This document shows, one piece after another, positions 35,267 through 45,970 of a stretch of DNA of 64,000 nt (positions are counted from its first letter, which is position 1; each line of letters opens with the position of its first letter). A model generated the notes under the pieces. That model was not told the DNA's origin, searched no databases, and worked only from the letters and a program-made list of their open reading frames with translations. Both the position numbers and the translations under genes were made by a program. Source of the DNA: Laccaria trichodermophora (Eukaryota; Basidiomycota; Agaricomycetes; Agaricales; Hydnangiaceae); NCBI GenBank assembly GCA_018417955.1, contig JACTVC010000006.1:930001-994000 (forward strand), written 5' to 3'.

Positions 35267-36174
35267 CTAAGTAAAGTAACGACGAAGGTGATTTTTTAGA
35301 ACCAACATCTCCATTGGAGTCATTGGAACTTCTCCCTTATCCGAAACACCTTTCAAAAACCTTTTGACCTCCTCATCGTCCCATGTATTGGCAACCGCCA
35401 AGAATTCCTCGTTTTTGCAGCCAAACCCGATGAAATGGTGTAAATATCGGGACATGTCGGGGGTACACGATTTGAGGAAATGCGTCAATTCTGCGGTTTC
35501 TCTTTCTAGTTTTGCGAGAATGTCTGGGGGTGATTCACTTCGAGGATTCCGGAGGGGATTATGATTCGGTTGAGTTGCAACAGAACTGTGATCCGAAACG
35601 GCTATCTGTCCTCGCTAAAGTTCGCCTGTTCACCCAGTTGTATCAAATGAAGAGAAGACGCACCATTGATTGTCTCGTTGTTTCCTGTGAACCCTGAGAA
35701 CCGCCATTATGAATGAACACTCCGGACGACGAATAAAAAACGTACTTCGGCTGAAACTGGGGCAGTCGAGCATCGATGTCTGCCGTTATCAAAAATTTTT
35801 GCCATGTAGTCTCGCGCAAATTTTTTTCGTTGCTGGACACCGTCGTCTTTGATCAAAAAGAAAATTGGGTACATAGGCCAGAACTGGCAAAGGAGATGTA
35901 AATTCGACGAATGGGTGTGGCTATTGCGGAGGTACCTCTTGCTCAACTTTTGCTATATTGTCGGCTTGGTCTGAAAACGTCTTTGACTTTTCTAAATGCG
36001 ATCGCATGCAGTTTCTTAACGTAGTCTGAAGAAGCGATGTTATAATGGCATTTAAAGGTTATCATTGATTGGACCCACCTTCCACCATAAAAAATACTCT
36101 TCCGAACAGTCCGGGTTAAAGAGCTGCCGAAACTCGTCTATCTGCTCCGAGGTTGACATACTCTGTTCGACCAT
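35267..36174 (-). CDS. Uncharacterised small protein, paralog pair member 1
   Basis: Five exons join without frame breaks: 36174-36079, 36025-35936, 35883-35746, 35693-35664 and 35605-35267, giving 230 aa. It starts MVEQSMSTSEQIDEFRQLF. Exon 2 is a charged helix (LRNCMRSHLEKSKTF). Exon 3 has MYPIFFLIKDDGVQQRKKFA and RDYMAKIF. The last exon has KLERETAELTHFLKSC, FIGFGCKNEEFLAVA and MEMLVLKNHLRRYF. The gene at 42.7-43.6 kb repeats the pattern, including a 90-nt second exon, which supports the intron calls. No known domain is recognised; length and charge suggest a soluble protein. Confidence 0.65.
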
Positions 36175-36292
36175 TGCCCTCTAGCTTACCTTGAACGACA
36201 GAGTTCCTGTAGGTAAAAGCAAAATCAGCGAGGCAATCGATAACGATGGATCGATGAATCGCACGTGGCATGGCTCAATGACTTTAGAACAG

Positions 36293-36682
36293 TTATACTA
36301 AGTGGTGCTGAGAAATTTTGTAATGTTTCGAAGACGAACCGTGAGTGCAGTAGATGGTCAACGACAAAACTAACCAAGTCCCTTTGTTTATGCATGTTAA
36401 ATGGCACGTGACTATGAACTCTCGAAACGCGCCGATAATATCAAGAGCATTGAACTTTACGGTCAGTAACATAAAAAATGAGCCATAGTAAACTTCTTCT
36501 GCAAAACGACGTGGTCTTCCGGGTTCGAATGCCAAAATCAAGGCGGGTCCGATTTCAAAGTGAAGATCTTTGGCGAAATCCAGCCTGGTCATCTTAGAAC
36601 GAAGAGCAGCACTCTCGGAGACTTTTACACTGGAACCAAAACCAGTATGAGATCTTGTCGACGTAGCATAACCTTCTCTCAT
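36293..36682 (-). CDS. Weak coding segment, unidentified
   Basis: Open frame containing LRSKMTRLDFAKDLHFEIGP then FEPGRPRRFAEEVYYGSFFM, which looks protein-like rather than random. No partner exons or family were identified. It lies just upstream of the paralog-pair gene on the same strand and could be a relic or part of a longer 5' region. Confidence 0.25.
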   Translation of the reverse strand: MREGYATSTRSHTGFGSSVKVSESAALRSKMTRLDFAKDLHFEIGPALILAFEPGRPRRFAEEVYYGSFFMLLTVKFNALDIIGAFREFIVTCHLTCINKGTWLVLSLTIYCTHGSSSKHYKISQHHLV

Positions 36683-37021
36683 CGGCGCTCTCAGCCGTGT
36701 TATATAACTGCCAAGTCAAGAGCGGCTAAATCAAATATGTCCATGCCAACTTCCTACTTCTAGAATGGGTCGAGTAGCCGGTGGTGATGCGGGCAAGTGG
36801 AAAGGACTTGATGAAGGGCAGCGGAAGATCGCTATATGCCAGCAAATTGTTGAGGAGAATGGAGGAATCAACTGTTGCGGAGAACTTGCAGAGTACCCCT
36901 GTTGAAATTGCAAACTCGAGTGGGCGGGGAATGAGGGTACTATAGGGAACAAAGGGCGATGAATGGAAGGTGGCAGGGAGAATGCGCTATTGGTTTGGAA
37001 TAATGAACCATTGTCCTAGAT

Positions 37022-37325
37022 TCACCGATGCTGTAGACATACCTTGAGAACGCCTCGCTCCAAGAATACATCCAAATCCTTGCGATAAATCGGCGCCCGC
37101 GTGCTGGGTATCCCCACTCGAGACGGCATCAAACACGGTCGAGAGATGAACTTGTCTGCCAGTTTTTTCACTTCTGCAGCAACAGACCCATTGTGGTCGT
37201 CGACGTGTGTCGCCCCAAGGGATGTGAGCTCGTCGGCATGTTTGAGGGAGGAGGTGGTGATGATGAAGAACGGTGCCAATGCTTATGGCCGCGTCCCTGC
37301 CGGCAGCTGAGGTGGTTGAAGCCAA
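37022..37325 (-). pseudogene. Fragment of zinc-type alcohol dehydrogenase-like gene
   Basis: One frame reads IITTSSLKHADELTSLGATH then VAAEVKKLAD, the cofactor-domain signature of medium-chain dehydrogenases. The next piece, TVFDAVSSGDTQHAGADL, continues in a different frame. No N-terminal catalytic domain is found upstream. It is a short, frameshifted relic. Confidence 0.6.
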
Positions 37326-37801
37326 ATCGAACCAGAACAGCCAAAGGGCTGGCAGGCGCGAGCCTTACGCGGAATCGGGTCGTAAAGAAAGAGAGAAGCT
37401 CGGAACTGGCAGTAAGGCAGAGGAGAATGCGGTGCGAACGGGAGACTGGTGTGTTAGAGAGCAAGGTGCGCTGGCACTAAGCCAAAGCGACGAACGACCC
37501 CCTGCATTGTGCAACCAATCATTTGCACGCAATATTAGCATGCTCGCTGGCACTCGGATAAACCAAAGCGTCAAACAAGTCACATGTCGTAAAGCGGCAG
37601 CAGCTGGTGGGGGAGAAAAAGAAAATGGTGAATTCTTTGTTTGCTCCGGAAACATCCAGGCAGATCCAGGCGTGATCGGTGTTTGCCAATACCTTGCTGT
37701 TGCCTTGCTTTCTCCAGCCTTTCCTCAACCTTTCTTCGGCTGCCTTCCTTTTCCCCTCTCTACTCTGCACAAGATTTATTTTACACGCCTCGCCCATTGT
37801 T

Positions 37802-39405
37802 ATGCGCAATCCAGCTCTCGCAAAAGTTGTCAAAGATCTTGTCGACCTTCTGGCGCATGACAAAGCGGCTTTGCAGTTGTTTGCCGATGCAGGATCCGAA
37901 CACGGTCGCCTTGCATTCGAGACGCGCATTGCTAATTTCATGGCTAACAGCCAGTTTCGCAGCAGAAAGGTTAGCATCCAATTGATTGCCAAACCTTACT
38001 CACACATTTTTGCCATATAGAAGGACCCAGCGCCCATCGATTGGATCAAGCACCTCAGTGACGCATGCGCCGATCCCACCGTTCCCGAATGCTTGAAACA
38101 CGCCAACGAAGACCGCCAGAAACAACAATGCCACCGAAAATCAAAAAAAAAACGATTTAGCCAATCACTCGGTTTTACCTCTCGTGCCCGCACTGCTGGC
38201 ACCACAAAACTTGCGAATCTTCCCCAAACTTTTTTGAAAAGGTTTTCCAACAAAAAAGCGTATCCCCCCTTGAAGACTTGGATATACGAGACCACCGCGA
38301 TCGGAAGACGATGGAGAAAACATTTGAAACATGGACGACAACCAGACAAGCGCAGGCCGTGCCTCCCGATGGAGCAAGTAAACCCAAGGCGTCTCGCACA
38401 TGACGTTCAAACAACCGATAGCGGCACCTTCCACGATGTCGATGATGGCCATCTTTTTTGCTTGGTCGTCCGGGAATTCTGTCCCAACGGCGATGTTCCT
38501 GCTGCCGTTCATAAAGTTGTCCGCGAAACGGTTGCTGCGAGACGCAATATTCGGGTAAGTCAATCTCCTTTTCATTTTTTCCCTCGCTTCTCTTTGACTT
38601 TCTTCTTCATTTTTAGATGGAAGATCCAGGAAGCCTCGTCCAAATGGGGTTTTCCGCAGGGTCTTGCAGTGCACCGCAGTTTGATTGGGTGCGCAACATC
38701 ACCAATCGAAAACTCCCCAAGGGTGTCGTAGATGAAATGGATTACCGATCCAGTTCAATCTTCGCTCTGTTTTGGAACCTGTGCCGCGATTTCCTACCTA
38801 GTGAGATTATGGACGATTTCGACAATTTCTTTGATCGTTTCAACATGGTGAGGATGTCGTCTGAAAAGGGGGCTGCGAAAGAATTTATCGCCAAACACAC
38901 TACACGTGGCGAATACATGGTTGAAGTCAACGGTACTGAATTTATATTCAGCAATGCTGAAATGGCACCCCCTGCTGGAGTTTGTGCTCAGAATTATGCT
39001 CGGTATCCATCTTTTACTTTCCTCCCTTGCTCGAACTGACAGCAAATCAGATCGATGCACTTTGAGCACCAACCTCACAAATTCGCAATAGCTTGGACGG
39101 TCCACAGAGATCACCCTGCTGATGCCGGTGGTCATTTTTACATAGCATCGTACAAGATGCGCATCCAGGCAGCCCCCAACACTCTTGTCGTTTGGATCCC
39201 ATCTGACGTGCATGGAACTAGCCTCCAAGACCTGGACCCCAAAAGTCTCGACCCCGACTTCCTCCAAACAGGCATCGCGATCGTTACCCCGAACCGACTA
39301 CCCTCCGTCTGGAATAAATTTTGCGAAAGTGAAATGAAATACCAGGACATGGTCAGCAACGTAATCAGAGATCTGGATAATGACCATGGGGACGAAGAAC
39401 TGTAG
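37802..39405 (+). CDS. Possible 2-oxoglutarate/Fe(II) dioxygenase-like protein
   Basis: Four exons: 37802-37969, 38021-38554, 38617-39002 and 39051-39405, giving 480 aa. The N-terminus is helical (NPALAKVVKDLVDLLAHDK), followed by a basic linker with KSKKKRF. The C-terminal part has FIFSNAEMAPPAGVCAQNYA, then WTVHRDHPADAGGHFYIASY and NTLVVWIPSDVHGTSLQDLD. The HRD, GGHFY and DVHGTSL spacing is like a double-stranded beta-helix with an H-x-D...H metal site, but I cannot confirm the assignment. I recall similar sequences as an expanded family in agaricomycetes. The ATG at 37802 precedes a clean first exon; an upstream open region in other frames is ignored. Confidence 0.55.
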
Positions 39406-39443
39406 TCGTAGATGCCATTAGAACATTCGTATAATTGATTTCC

Positions 39444-39657
39444 TTATTTTCTTCTACTGATATCCTTTCTTGAGATCAACTGTATAAAGGTCTTCCACAC
39501 TAGTGGGAAGACCGACGCCCGGCCTGTAGGGAACAGGCACGAACATAAATCTGACATTGTCCCTGGCGTCAAATAGCATAGCCCAATGGCCGTTGGGCAT
39601 AACCTTGAGATACATAGGGTCCACAATACCGGGATGTTCACCCGCCTGACATATCAC
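39444..39657 (-). CDS. Short C-terminal-type frame, probably a gene remnant
   Basis: Frame of 67 codons reading GEHPGIVDPMYLKVMPNGHW then RFMFVPVPYRPGVGLPTSVE. The composition looks coding, but no convincing upstream exon follows at higher coordinates. It is convergent with the dioxygenase-like gene. It may be a last-exon relic or a very small protein. Confidence 0.3.
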
Positions 39658-39977
39658 GTGAAAAGCGTTTGCATTCGCAAATTTTCATGTTTGGTTCCTC
39701 GCGGCGCAAATCAACGATTCGCCAGACAACACTCCGCAAACCATACCAGCGTTAGTTTTGATCTTCGCGACGCAAAACGTCGAATCGCGAAACATCCCAA
39801 ACTGTATGGCGCCAACTATTTATTCTCAACTTCGCATCAAGAAAACACAGCACACAATTAACTAGGTAAGCCGTTTTTGTCTTCTCTGACTACCCTTCTT
39901 CCTTCCACCGCTATTATTTTCTGGTAGTCAATTTCCAAAAACGACTGATATCGTAATTTCCTTCTATAGAAGTTCAA

Positions 39978-40892
39978 ATGTTCAGCACATATATGGATGC
40001 GTTAAGCATGGAAATTTTGACACAAATCTTGGAAACAACGCCATTCACTGATATACGATCATTCGCGCAGACAAATCGGTATAATAAAACACGAACGGCA
40101 CTCTACCACAAACATACTCTTATGCGGGAGATTGCCAAAAGAGGAGTTTGTCCCATACGGCTTATCGAAATCATGAAATCAACTGGCTCCGTAATAACCG
40201 GCTCAATCCCTCTACTCTTGATGTTTCCCCAAGTATCGTCGTTGCCACACGATCACATTTCCATGATGGTTGGCTCTGACGCATGGGACAATCTACTAAA
40301 TCTCTTACGAGAACGTTGTGATTTCAATGTCACTCAAGTTGAACGCAGACCGATGTGGGACAACATCAGAGACCCAAACCTGACAGAAGGAATTTTTACC
40401 CTCACAAAAGCAACTTTCACAATAAATATCACAGTTTCTCAGACCAATCATCCAATCCAACCCATGTTCGAAAATGATCTCACCCTTGACATGAACTATG
40501 TCACGCCATATGGTTTAACAAGTGCATATCCTTTACTCACTGTTTCGCGACGATCTTTCCTCAATCTGCACAAATTCCCATACAACCTCCCTTTATTGCA
40601 TTTGCTTTACGAGAACGCGGGTTTCCGTATCACCAAAGCAATTTGGATTTGGAAGGATTTTGAGGATCACGAATGCGGCAACAATGGCAGTTGTCCTTTC
40701 ACGGTGCGATCCATCACCGATAAAGACATCATGACGGTGTTATGGGACAAGAAACCTGTTCACGAATGTTGTCCAAAAGGTATTGATGGCATGATGATTT
40801 GGAAATTGAGAGGATCCATACACTGCATTGATGGACAAATGCGCAGTGCAGCATTCACTGTTACTCGAGATGGACGTTTGTTAGGTGCGTAA
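39978..40892 (+). CDS. F-box-like protein with GS-motif (nucleotidyltransferase-like) region
   Basis: Single-exon 304-aa protein. The N-terminus MDALSMEILTQILETTPFTD then RSFAQTNRY is F-box-like. STGSVITGSIPLLLMF is the GS segment found in a recurrent agaricomycete family whose middle part resembles nucleotidyltransferase folds. The usual acidic catalytic pair after this motif is not obvious here (HDHISMMVGSDAWD), so catalysis is doubtful. The C-terminus has cysteines (HECGNNGSCPFTV, HECCPKG). It converges with the following minus-strand gene. The first ATG of the frame is used. Confidence 0.6.
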   Translation: MFSTYMDALSMEILTQILETTPFTDIRSFAQTNRYNKTRTALYHKHTLMREIAKRGVCPIRLIEIMKSTGSVITGSIPLLLMFPQVSSLPHDHISMMVGSDAWDNLLNLLRERCDFNVTQVERRPMWDNIRDPNLTEGIFTLTKATFTINITVSQTNHPIQPMFENDLTLDMNYVTPYGLTSAYPLLTVSRRSFLNLHKFPYNLPLLHLLYENAGFRITKAIWIWKDFEDHECGNNGSCPFTVRSITDKDIMTVLWDKKPVHECCPKGIDGMMIWKLRGSIHCIDGQMRSAAFTVTRDGRLLGA

Positions 40893-40996
40893 TTTATGGG
40901 CACAGAAAACTGCAATGCTAACATACATCGCAGTTGGCAGCTAATACAAGCCATGTACTTCTTACGACGAATGATGCACATCGTCGAAGATGTTGA

Positions 40997-41577
40997 TTAA
41001 TTATTGACGTGTAAGAATCTACGTTCAGCAATAGCTCTATTCAATAACAGGAAGTAAGTGACATCAAGCCCAAGAATTGCAGCATACATACTCTTGAAGG
41101 AGCTTGTTAACAAAGTCTACGTCGGACAAAGTAAGATTTACCACAAATTGATCCCTCGTCGTCTTTATGACCATCAAACTTCCCATAATTCTATCAGAAT
41201 GAAGGCTTGAAGCGGCCATGTTGTAATCATTGAAACCCCAATCATCGTCCTCCATTATCTGACAGACATGAATATAAGGTCGGCATACAGAACAATTCAA
41301 AATAGCTCACTTGACGCTCATGCATGAAATAATAAAAATACTCCACAAGATTATTATCGCTGTCATAAAGATACCGACTTTGGAGGAAACAATTGCTCGT
41401 CATATCGAGGCTATTCCCGAAGTTTGGAATTAAATCTTCAACGTTTACGTCGTAGATCGAACAGCCATCCTCCAAATGCCTAGAGGCTAGTGTGACAAAG
41501 ACCGCCACCGGAACTATGATTGGTTTACTGCAGCGATTTCCATAGTAAATAACGCTCGGACGCTTAACAAAGATCAA
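40997..41577 (-). CDS. Uncharacterised small protein, 5' end unresolved
   Basis: Three exons join in frame: to 41311 (from at least 41577), 41258-41092 and 41036-40997. Sequence landmarks: CSKPIIVPVAVFVTL, DGCSIYDVNVEDLIPNFGNS, LQSRYLYDSDNNLVEYFYYF, EDDDWGFNDYNMAASSLHSD, QFVVNLTLSDVDFVNKLLQE and the end ERRFLHVNN. No ATG begins the first visible exon; a TTTTCAAG acceptor sits just upstream, so an additional 5' exon is likely. Function unknown. Confidence 0.5.
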
Positions 41578-42351
41578 ACACGTTAACTTGAAAACAAGAT
41601 GACTAACAAATCAAAAACAAACGTGAGCTTGATCACTTGACCGATTTACTGACCGAGTTACAGCTAATTCGTCCATAGATTGAAAGACCAAATTTAAGAG
41701 TGAAGCAAGAGTGAAGCAACAAACGAAAAAATTTCAATCCTACCGAGGTGTCAACGTCGTTTTTGGTAATTTTTTTTTTTCAATACAATAGAATTCTAAA
41801 TATAGCACATATATATAACAGTCGCAAAATGATTCATGCCCCTCCATGAAGACCACAAACCACAGTACAAAGTAAGTCTAATGGCGACATATCTGAGAAC
41901 CCACCTCTAACTTAACCTGTTTGCAAAAGGCGTTGCAAATATATGAGAAAGGATGTTCAAGGCAGGAAACATCGATACTTGGACTATAACTCAAACAGAG
42001 AACAGCGATATGTAAGACAGCTCCCATTAAGTCGTTGATCAGACATGACCACTTTACAAGGTTATTCCTTGTCTAGAACACCAGACAAATCAAAACGTAC
42101 ACACCACACTCAAGAAGCATGAAGTGATCATCGCTGCACTCTGCATTTGCACTGTGGTACTATTATTTCTTATTATCTCAGTCAATGCCTCAATTAAGTA
42201 TGAGAACTCTCAAAGAATAGAGCGATGGCAATTTGTCCCAGTGTAACGTCGTCAAAATATGTAGGGTCCGTTTAACAGCTTTCCGAGACAACCGTTTGCG
42301 AGCCAAAGAGATGGCTCTAGAATTAAACGAATAACATAAGTAGTTGCCGAG
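41578..42351. other. Intergenic gap, nothing supported
   Basis: AT-rich sequence with a ten-T run near 41766-41780 and no coding or repeat signal I can name. Confidence 0.4.
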
Positions 42352-42353
42352 AC

Positions 42354-42420
42354 CAAGCAAGTGTAAATTTTGAACTGAAAAGTGGACGTCCACTTTTCAG
42401 TTCAAAGTTTGTGACTGTTT
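42354..42420. repeat. Foldback palindromic element, copy 3 of 5
   Basis: Contains TTGAACTGAAAAGTGGAC followed by its complement, a perfect 36-bp palindrome around GTGGACGTCCAC. Outer ends are CAAGCAAGTGTAAAT and GTGACTGTTT. It is the first half of a 101-bp tandem duplication with copy 4. Confidence 0.9.
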
Positions 42421-42454
42421 GCCTCAAATCGCGGTTGTTCAAACGTCACTCCAC

Positions 42455-42521
42455 CAAGCAAGTGTAAACTTTGAACTGAAAAGTGGACGTCCACTTCTCA
42501 GTTCAAAATTTGTGACTGTTT
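42455..42521. repeat. Foldback palindromic element, copy 4 of 5
   Basis: Second unit of a tandem duplication with a 101-bp offset from copy 3. It differs by a T-to-C change in the right arm (CACTTCTCAG), so the palindrome has one mismatch. The downstream flank, GCCTCA(A/G)ATCGCG, is shared by both units. Confidence 0.9.
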
Positions 42522-42722
42522 GCCTCAGATCGCGTGAGTCAAAGCCTTGGATGCCCAGATCCAACTCCCTTTTGAGTTGTGTCATTCACATTTCAAATAT
42601 ACGTTGGCTTATTCAATTTCTTTCTGTTTATTGCCAAGTCTTCCTTCTGATTGAAACGATCACAAGATTTGAGAATGGCAAGCGGATTTTTATACAGGAT
42701 AAGACTACAGGACTCGTAATTA

Positions 42723-43601
42723 CTATAGCGCAGTGCTCATTTCAATGGAGAAACCGCGAAAGCGGTTCTTGAGTATGAAAATATCCATAGCCGTAAACTC
42801 GTTATCTCTGAAGGAGGATACAGTCTTCAAGAACGAATCGATCCCGTCATCGGTGCACAAATGAACAGCATGCAAAAAATGCTCATTAGTACAGCCAAAG
42901 GCGATAAATTTGGGTAGAAAGTGCGTCATGGGAGGAATGCATGTCTCCAAAAAGCGTCTCACTGGAGCGGTCGAATCGTCTTTAGACGACGTGGCGGCGG
43001 CGCGTGTTGGGATTGGCAGATAAGAGGGTTTAAACCCCCTTTTCCACTCTGTAACGGGAGGGGCGTGGACGGACAACTTTGGGTTCACTTGTAGATTCGC
43101 GGCAGGCTTTGCCTGCTGGAATTATTTCGTATCAGTCACCATCTTTCACTACGGGCACCTTATACTGACTGTAGATGGCCCGCGGGTGTTCCTCGAAACG
43201 TTGACGGGGTCTCTCGCCCCACTTCTGATCTTTTTCTGCCTGGCACGCAAGTAACGCCATCTGTTATTCGAGAACAATTTCCGCATATACACCCGAGCCA
43301 CATTCTTGCGCCGGTTGGAGTCCGCATCTGATGTGAGAAAAAGGTTCGGATATAGAGACCAGATCTTCGAATACATGGTTTGAATTACGACGAAAAAAGA
43401 TTGTACGAAAAATATATACCTCTTGTTCACATTTCGTCACGTTTTCCCCTTGCCCCATGTATGTCTTCGCATAAACCAGATGTTTTCGAGTCGACACTCT
43501 CAACGCTTCCTGAAGAGAACTTTCGTGTTAAATACTCAAAAAACGCGAAGTACACTAACTTTCAATCGATTGATGTAATCCTGTGATAAATGTGTACCCA
43601 T
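42723..43601 (-). CDS. Uncharacterised small protein, paralog pair member 2
   Basis: Paralog of the gene at 35.3-36.2 kb. Exons seen: 43601-43560 (MGTHLSQDYINRLK, possibly longer 5'), 43509-43420 (LRVSTRKHLVYAKTYMGQGE; 90 nt as in the paralog), one from 43364 (WSLYPNLFLTSDADSNRRKN, VARVYMRKLFSNNRWRYL), and a terminal exon ending at 42723 (RRFLETCIPPMTHFLPKFIA, FGCTNEHFLHAV, MDIFILKNRFRGF). The joint between the third and last exons is not resolved. Function unknown. Confidence 0.5.
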
Positions 43602-45931
43602 CGTTTTTCGAAAATCGGCCGTCTGTATGCTAATGTCAGAACAAAGCACATGATTGGTAGCCATTAACCCACCTTAATCAATATTTTGCCTAAGATCGAC
43701 GCGTAAGAATTCAACGGTGTCAATATAAAAGATGAACTTACGAGGCATCGTGCACAACCGAAGATGGGGAATGGAAGAAAAGCAAGACGCGGTTTTTAAG
43801 GCGATATGATCTGAACACTGATTGAGTTATGTTGCGAAAAAGTTTAATTTCGATAAACAGGGTCACGACAGTGTGTTGCCATCTGTCAGTCACCAAGACA
43901 GAAGCAGAAACAGTGGCGGACGTGGGATTGATTACTGCCAGCGCCTACTACCGAATCAATACAAAGTGAGGAAAAGTTGACCAGGGCAGATGTCATTCTA
44001 AGCAGCGTGTTCCGTCGAGGTGCGGCCCCGAAGTACAACAATGAGATGACATGAGTTAGAGAGTTTCGATTGAATGCGTCATACAATACAAATACAACCG
44101 ATGCGGCCCTTACCGACGAAGTAATAGCGGTGTACAACTTGCAGCCCTGACGGCGTCTATGCTAGTGTTGATCAGCATTAGGTTTCCCTATACATTGTTA
44201 CGACGACCCTGTCTTTTGAAGTGCACCCTTTGAAACGTCAGAACGAAACTGCGTATTGCGCCATCACTGCACCTTGACTGCACCAAACAAGTGTCAATTT
44301 TAAACTGAAAAGTGGACGTCCACTTTTCAGTTCAAAATTTGTGATTGTTTATCTTGCCTGTGTTTCCCTCGAAGACTCCCTGGTCACTACTAGATATAAC
44401 GGCACGAAGACTTTGCTGACCCACATGTTGAGGTGCGTAATTGTGACCACATTCGTGTAGCTTATCAATAATATTCATTGCAAAATCAGATCACCTAGTC
44501 GAGAACAGACGTGTAGAGCAATGGGTTACCGCTTATAAAGTTATAACGTCTCCCTTGGCTGAAGTGCGCCCTTTGCCAAATGTCAACGAGACTAGACGTT
44601 ACGGAAATTTGTCGTATGGTGCCCCTTGCCCGTCAATACAAGTTTGACTCGCCTCGACAGGGTACATATGCCACGAAGTCATACTTGACCCACAATACGG
44701 TGTGTAATTGTATGAATTTTCACATAGTTTCTAAAGAAAAAGAATAAACAATGTAGATTCAAATATTCATTCCTTGCTCGAGAAACGCTAAGTGCATTGC
44801 GTCACCCTTTTTTTCCTTGTTATGACGACACACCCTTTATGAAATGACCTCTACAACTCATTCCATGCCACTACCGACCTCATTGCCACTCTTTTCCGCA
44901 TGACCGTCACTTGCAGTATCAGAACAGACGGCACTTTTACAGTATTTCGGTACCTCGCTTTTTGAATACTGCAATCTGGCTATCGAGCCCCTGCGTAAGC
45001 TGCAGGATTCGGAGGAAGAGCATCTCGATACTATCATACTGGCCTTCCCTTCACCAACGACATCCTCGACATTGTGCAGCAGATTACATGTACCACGAAG
45101 TGTCCACTCCCCCGTCACTATGAGAACTGGTCGGGATGGATATCAAAAGTACGGCGCTCGAGAACGCCCCATCCGAAAAGATATGCTCCTTCCACAATCA
45201 AAGAACTTTACTTTTTTTGCTTTAACAGTTATCAAACTCGACCTTCTTTTACAGAAACGGTGAGGTAAGGCAGGATCTTTACAAAGTCTTTCAGCCATTC
45301 CCCTTCAATTCGCTGTGCACGATGGCTCGTAAGTTTACATTCAATTCTAGCATTGTCAAAGTCTTACGCGTCGACCTTACCTTTTTTAAGCAAAAGATCA
45401 ATAAACCAAACACGTGCATTGTTCTCACATCGGCGATATCCAGAAAAGCTGAGTCCACATTTTTTGGAGATTCGAGTATTCAACATGAAAGTTCTTTCTA
45501 GGAAGCATTGCGAGAGTGACAACATGGAAACACTTGGTTTACGGGAAGACAGATGGCGTTTTAGAAAGCATCGCGAGAGGGACAACTCGGAAACATCTGT
45601 CTGGATTATGGGAAGACTCGGACATACATGGCGCAACGGGAAAACGTGTCGAAAAATGAAGAAAGAGGTAATACATTAGTCGTCCGTATATGACTTTAAG
45701 TATTTCGTCTGTATACTACTTTTACTACTTTCTTAATCTCTACCACATAACGACAAAGACATTAATCGCATTTTAACTCAGAGAGTAGATCACTGTAAAA
45801 TTAGCTGTAAGTTGGCTACAGATGAAGTTGACATCTGTTTGGTAATGTTTGTCTATAGCTCTCAAAGAATAGTGTGACAAGAAAACGGGTCAGTATAAGA
45901 ACGATTCCTTACGTAAACTCCAGGACTCGTA
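43602..45931. other. Long gene-poor stretch
   Basis: Holds palindrome copy 5 and a two-unit imperfect repeat of about 65 bp at roughly 45490-45620 (GAAGCATTGCGAGAGTGACA and GAAAGCATCGCGAGAGGGAC start the matching parts). Frames at 44858-45118 and 45353-45679 show no recognisable protein. No supported gene in 2.3 kb. Confidence 0.4.
44284..44350. repeat. Foldback palindromic element, copy 5 of 5
   Basis: Core ACTGAAAAGTGGAC and its complement, with ends CAAACAAGTGTCAATTTT and AAATTTGTGATTGTTT. Reversed, its ends line up with those of copy 2 (CACTTGTTTGG and AAACAATCACAAAT), which shows a conserved unit with two distinguishable ends. Confidence 0.9.
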
Positions 45932-45970
45932 ACCATTCGTGAGTTCAGCCTCATTATTTGAAAAGACGCA

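Noticed and set aside
7684..45935. Recurring CCAGGACTCGTA words near broken ends of F-box copies (about 7.68 and 45.92 kb), with a partial match at 42.71 kb
   Set aside because: Only 11-12 bases, in opposite orientation relative to the genes, without extended similarity; more likely coincidence than a mobile-element scar.
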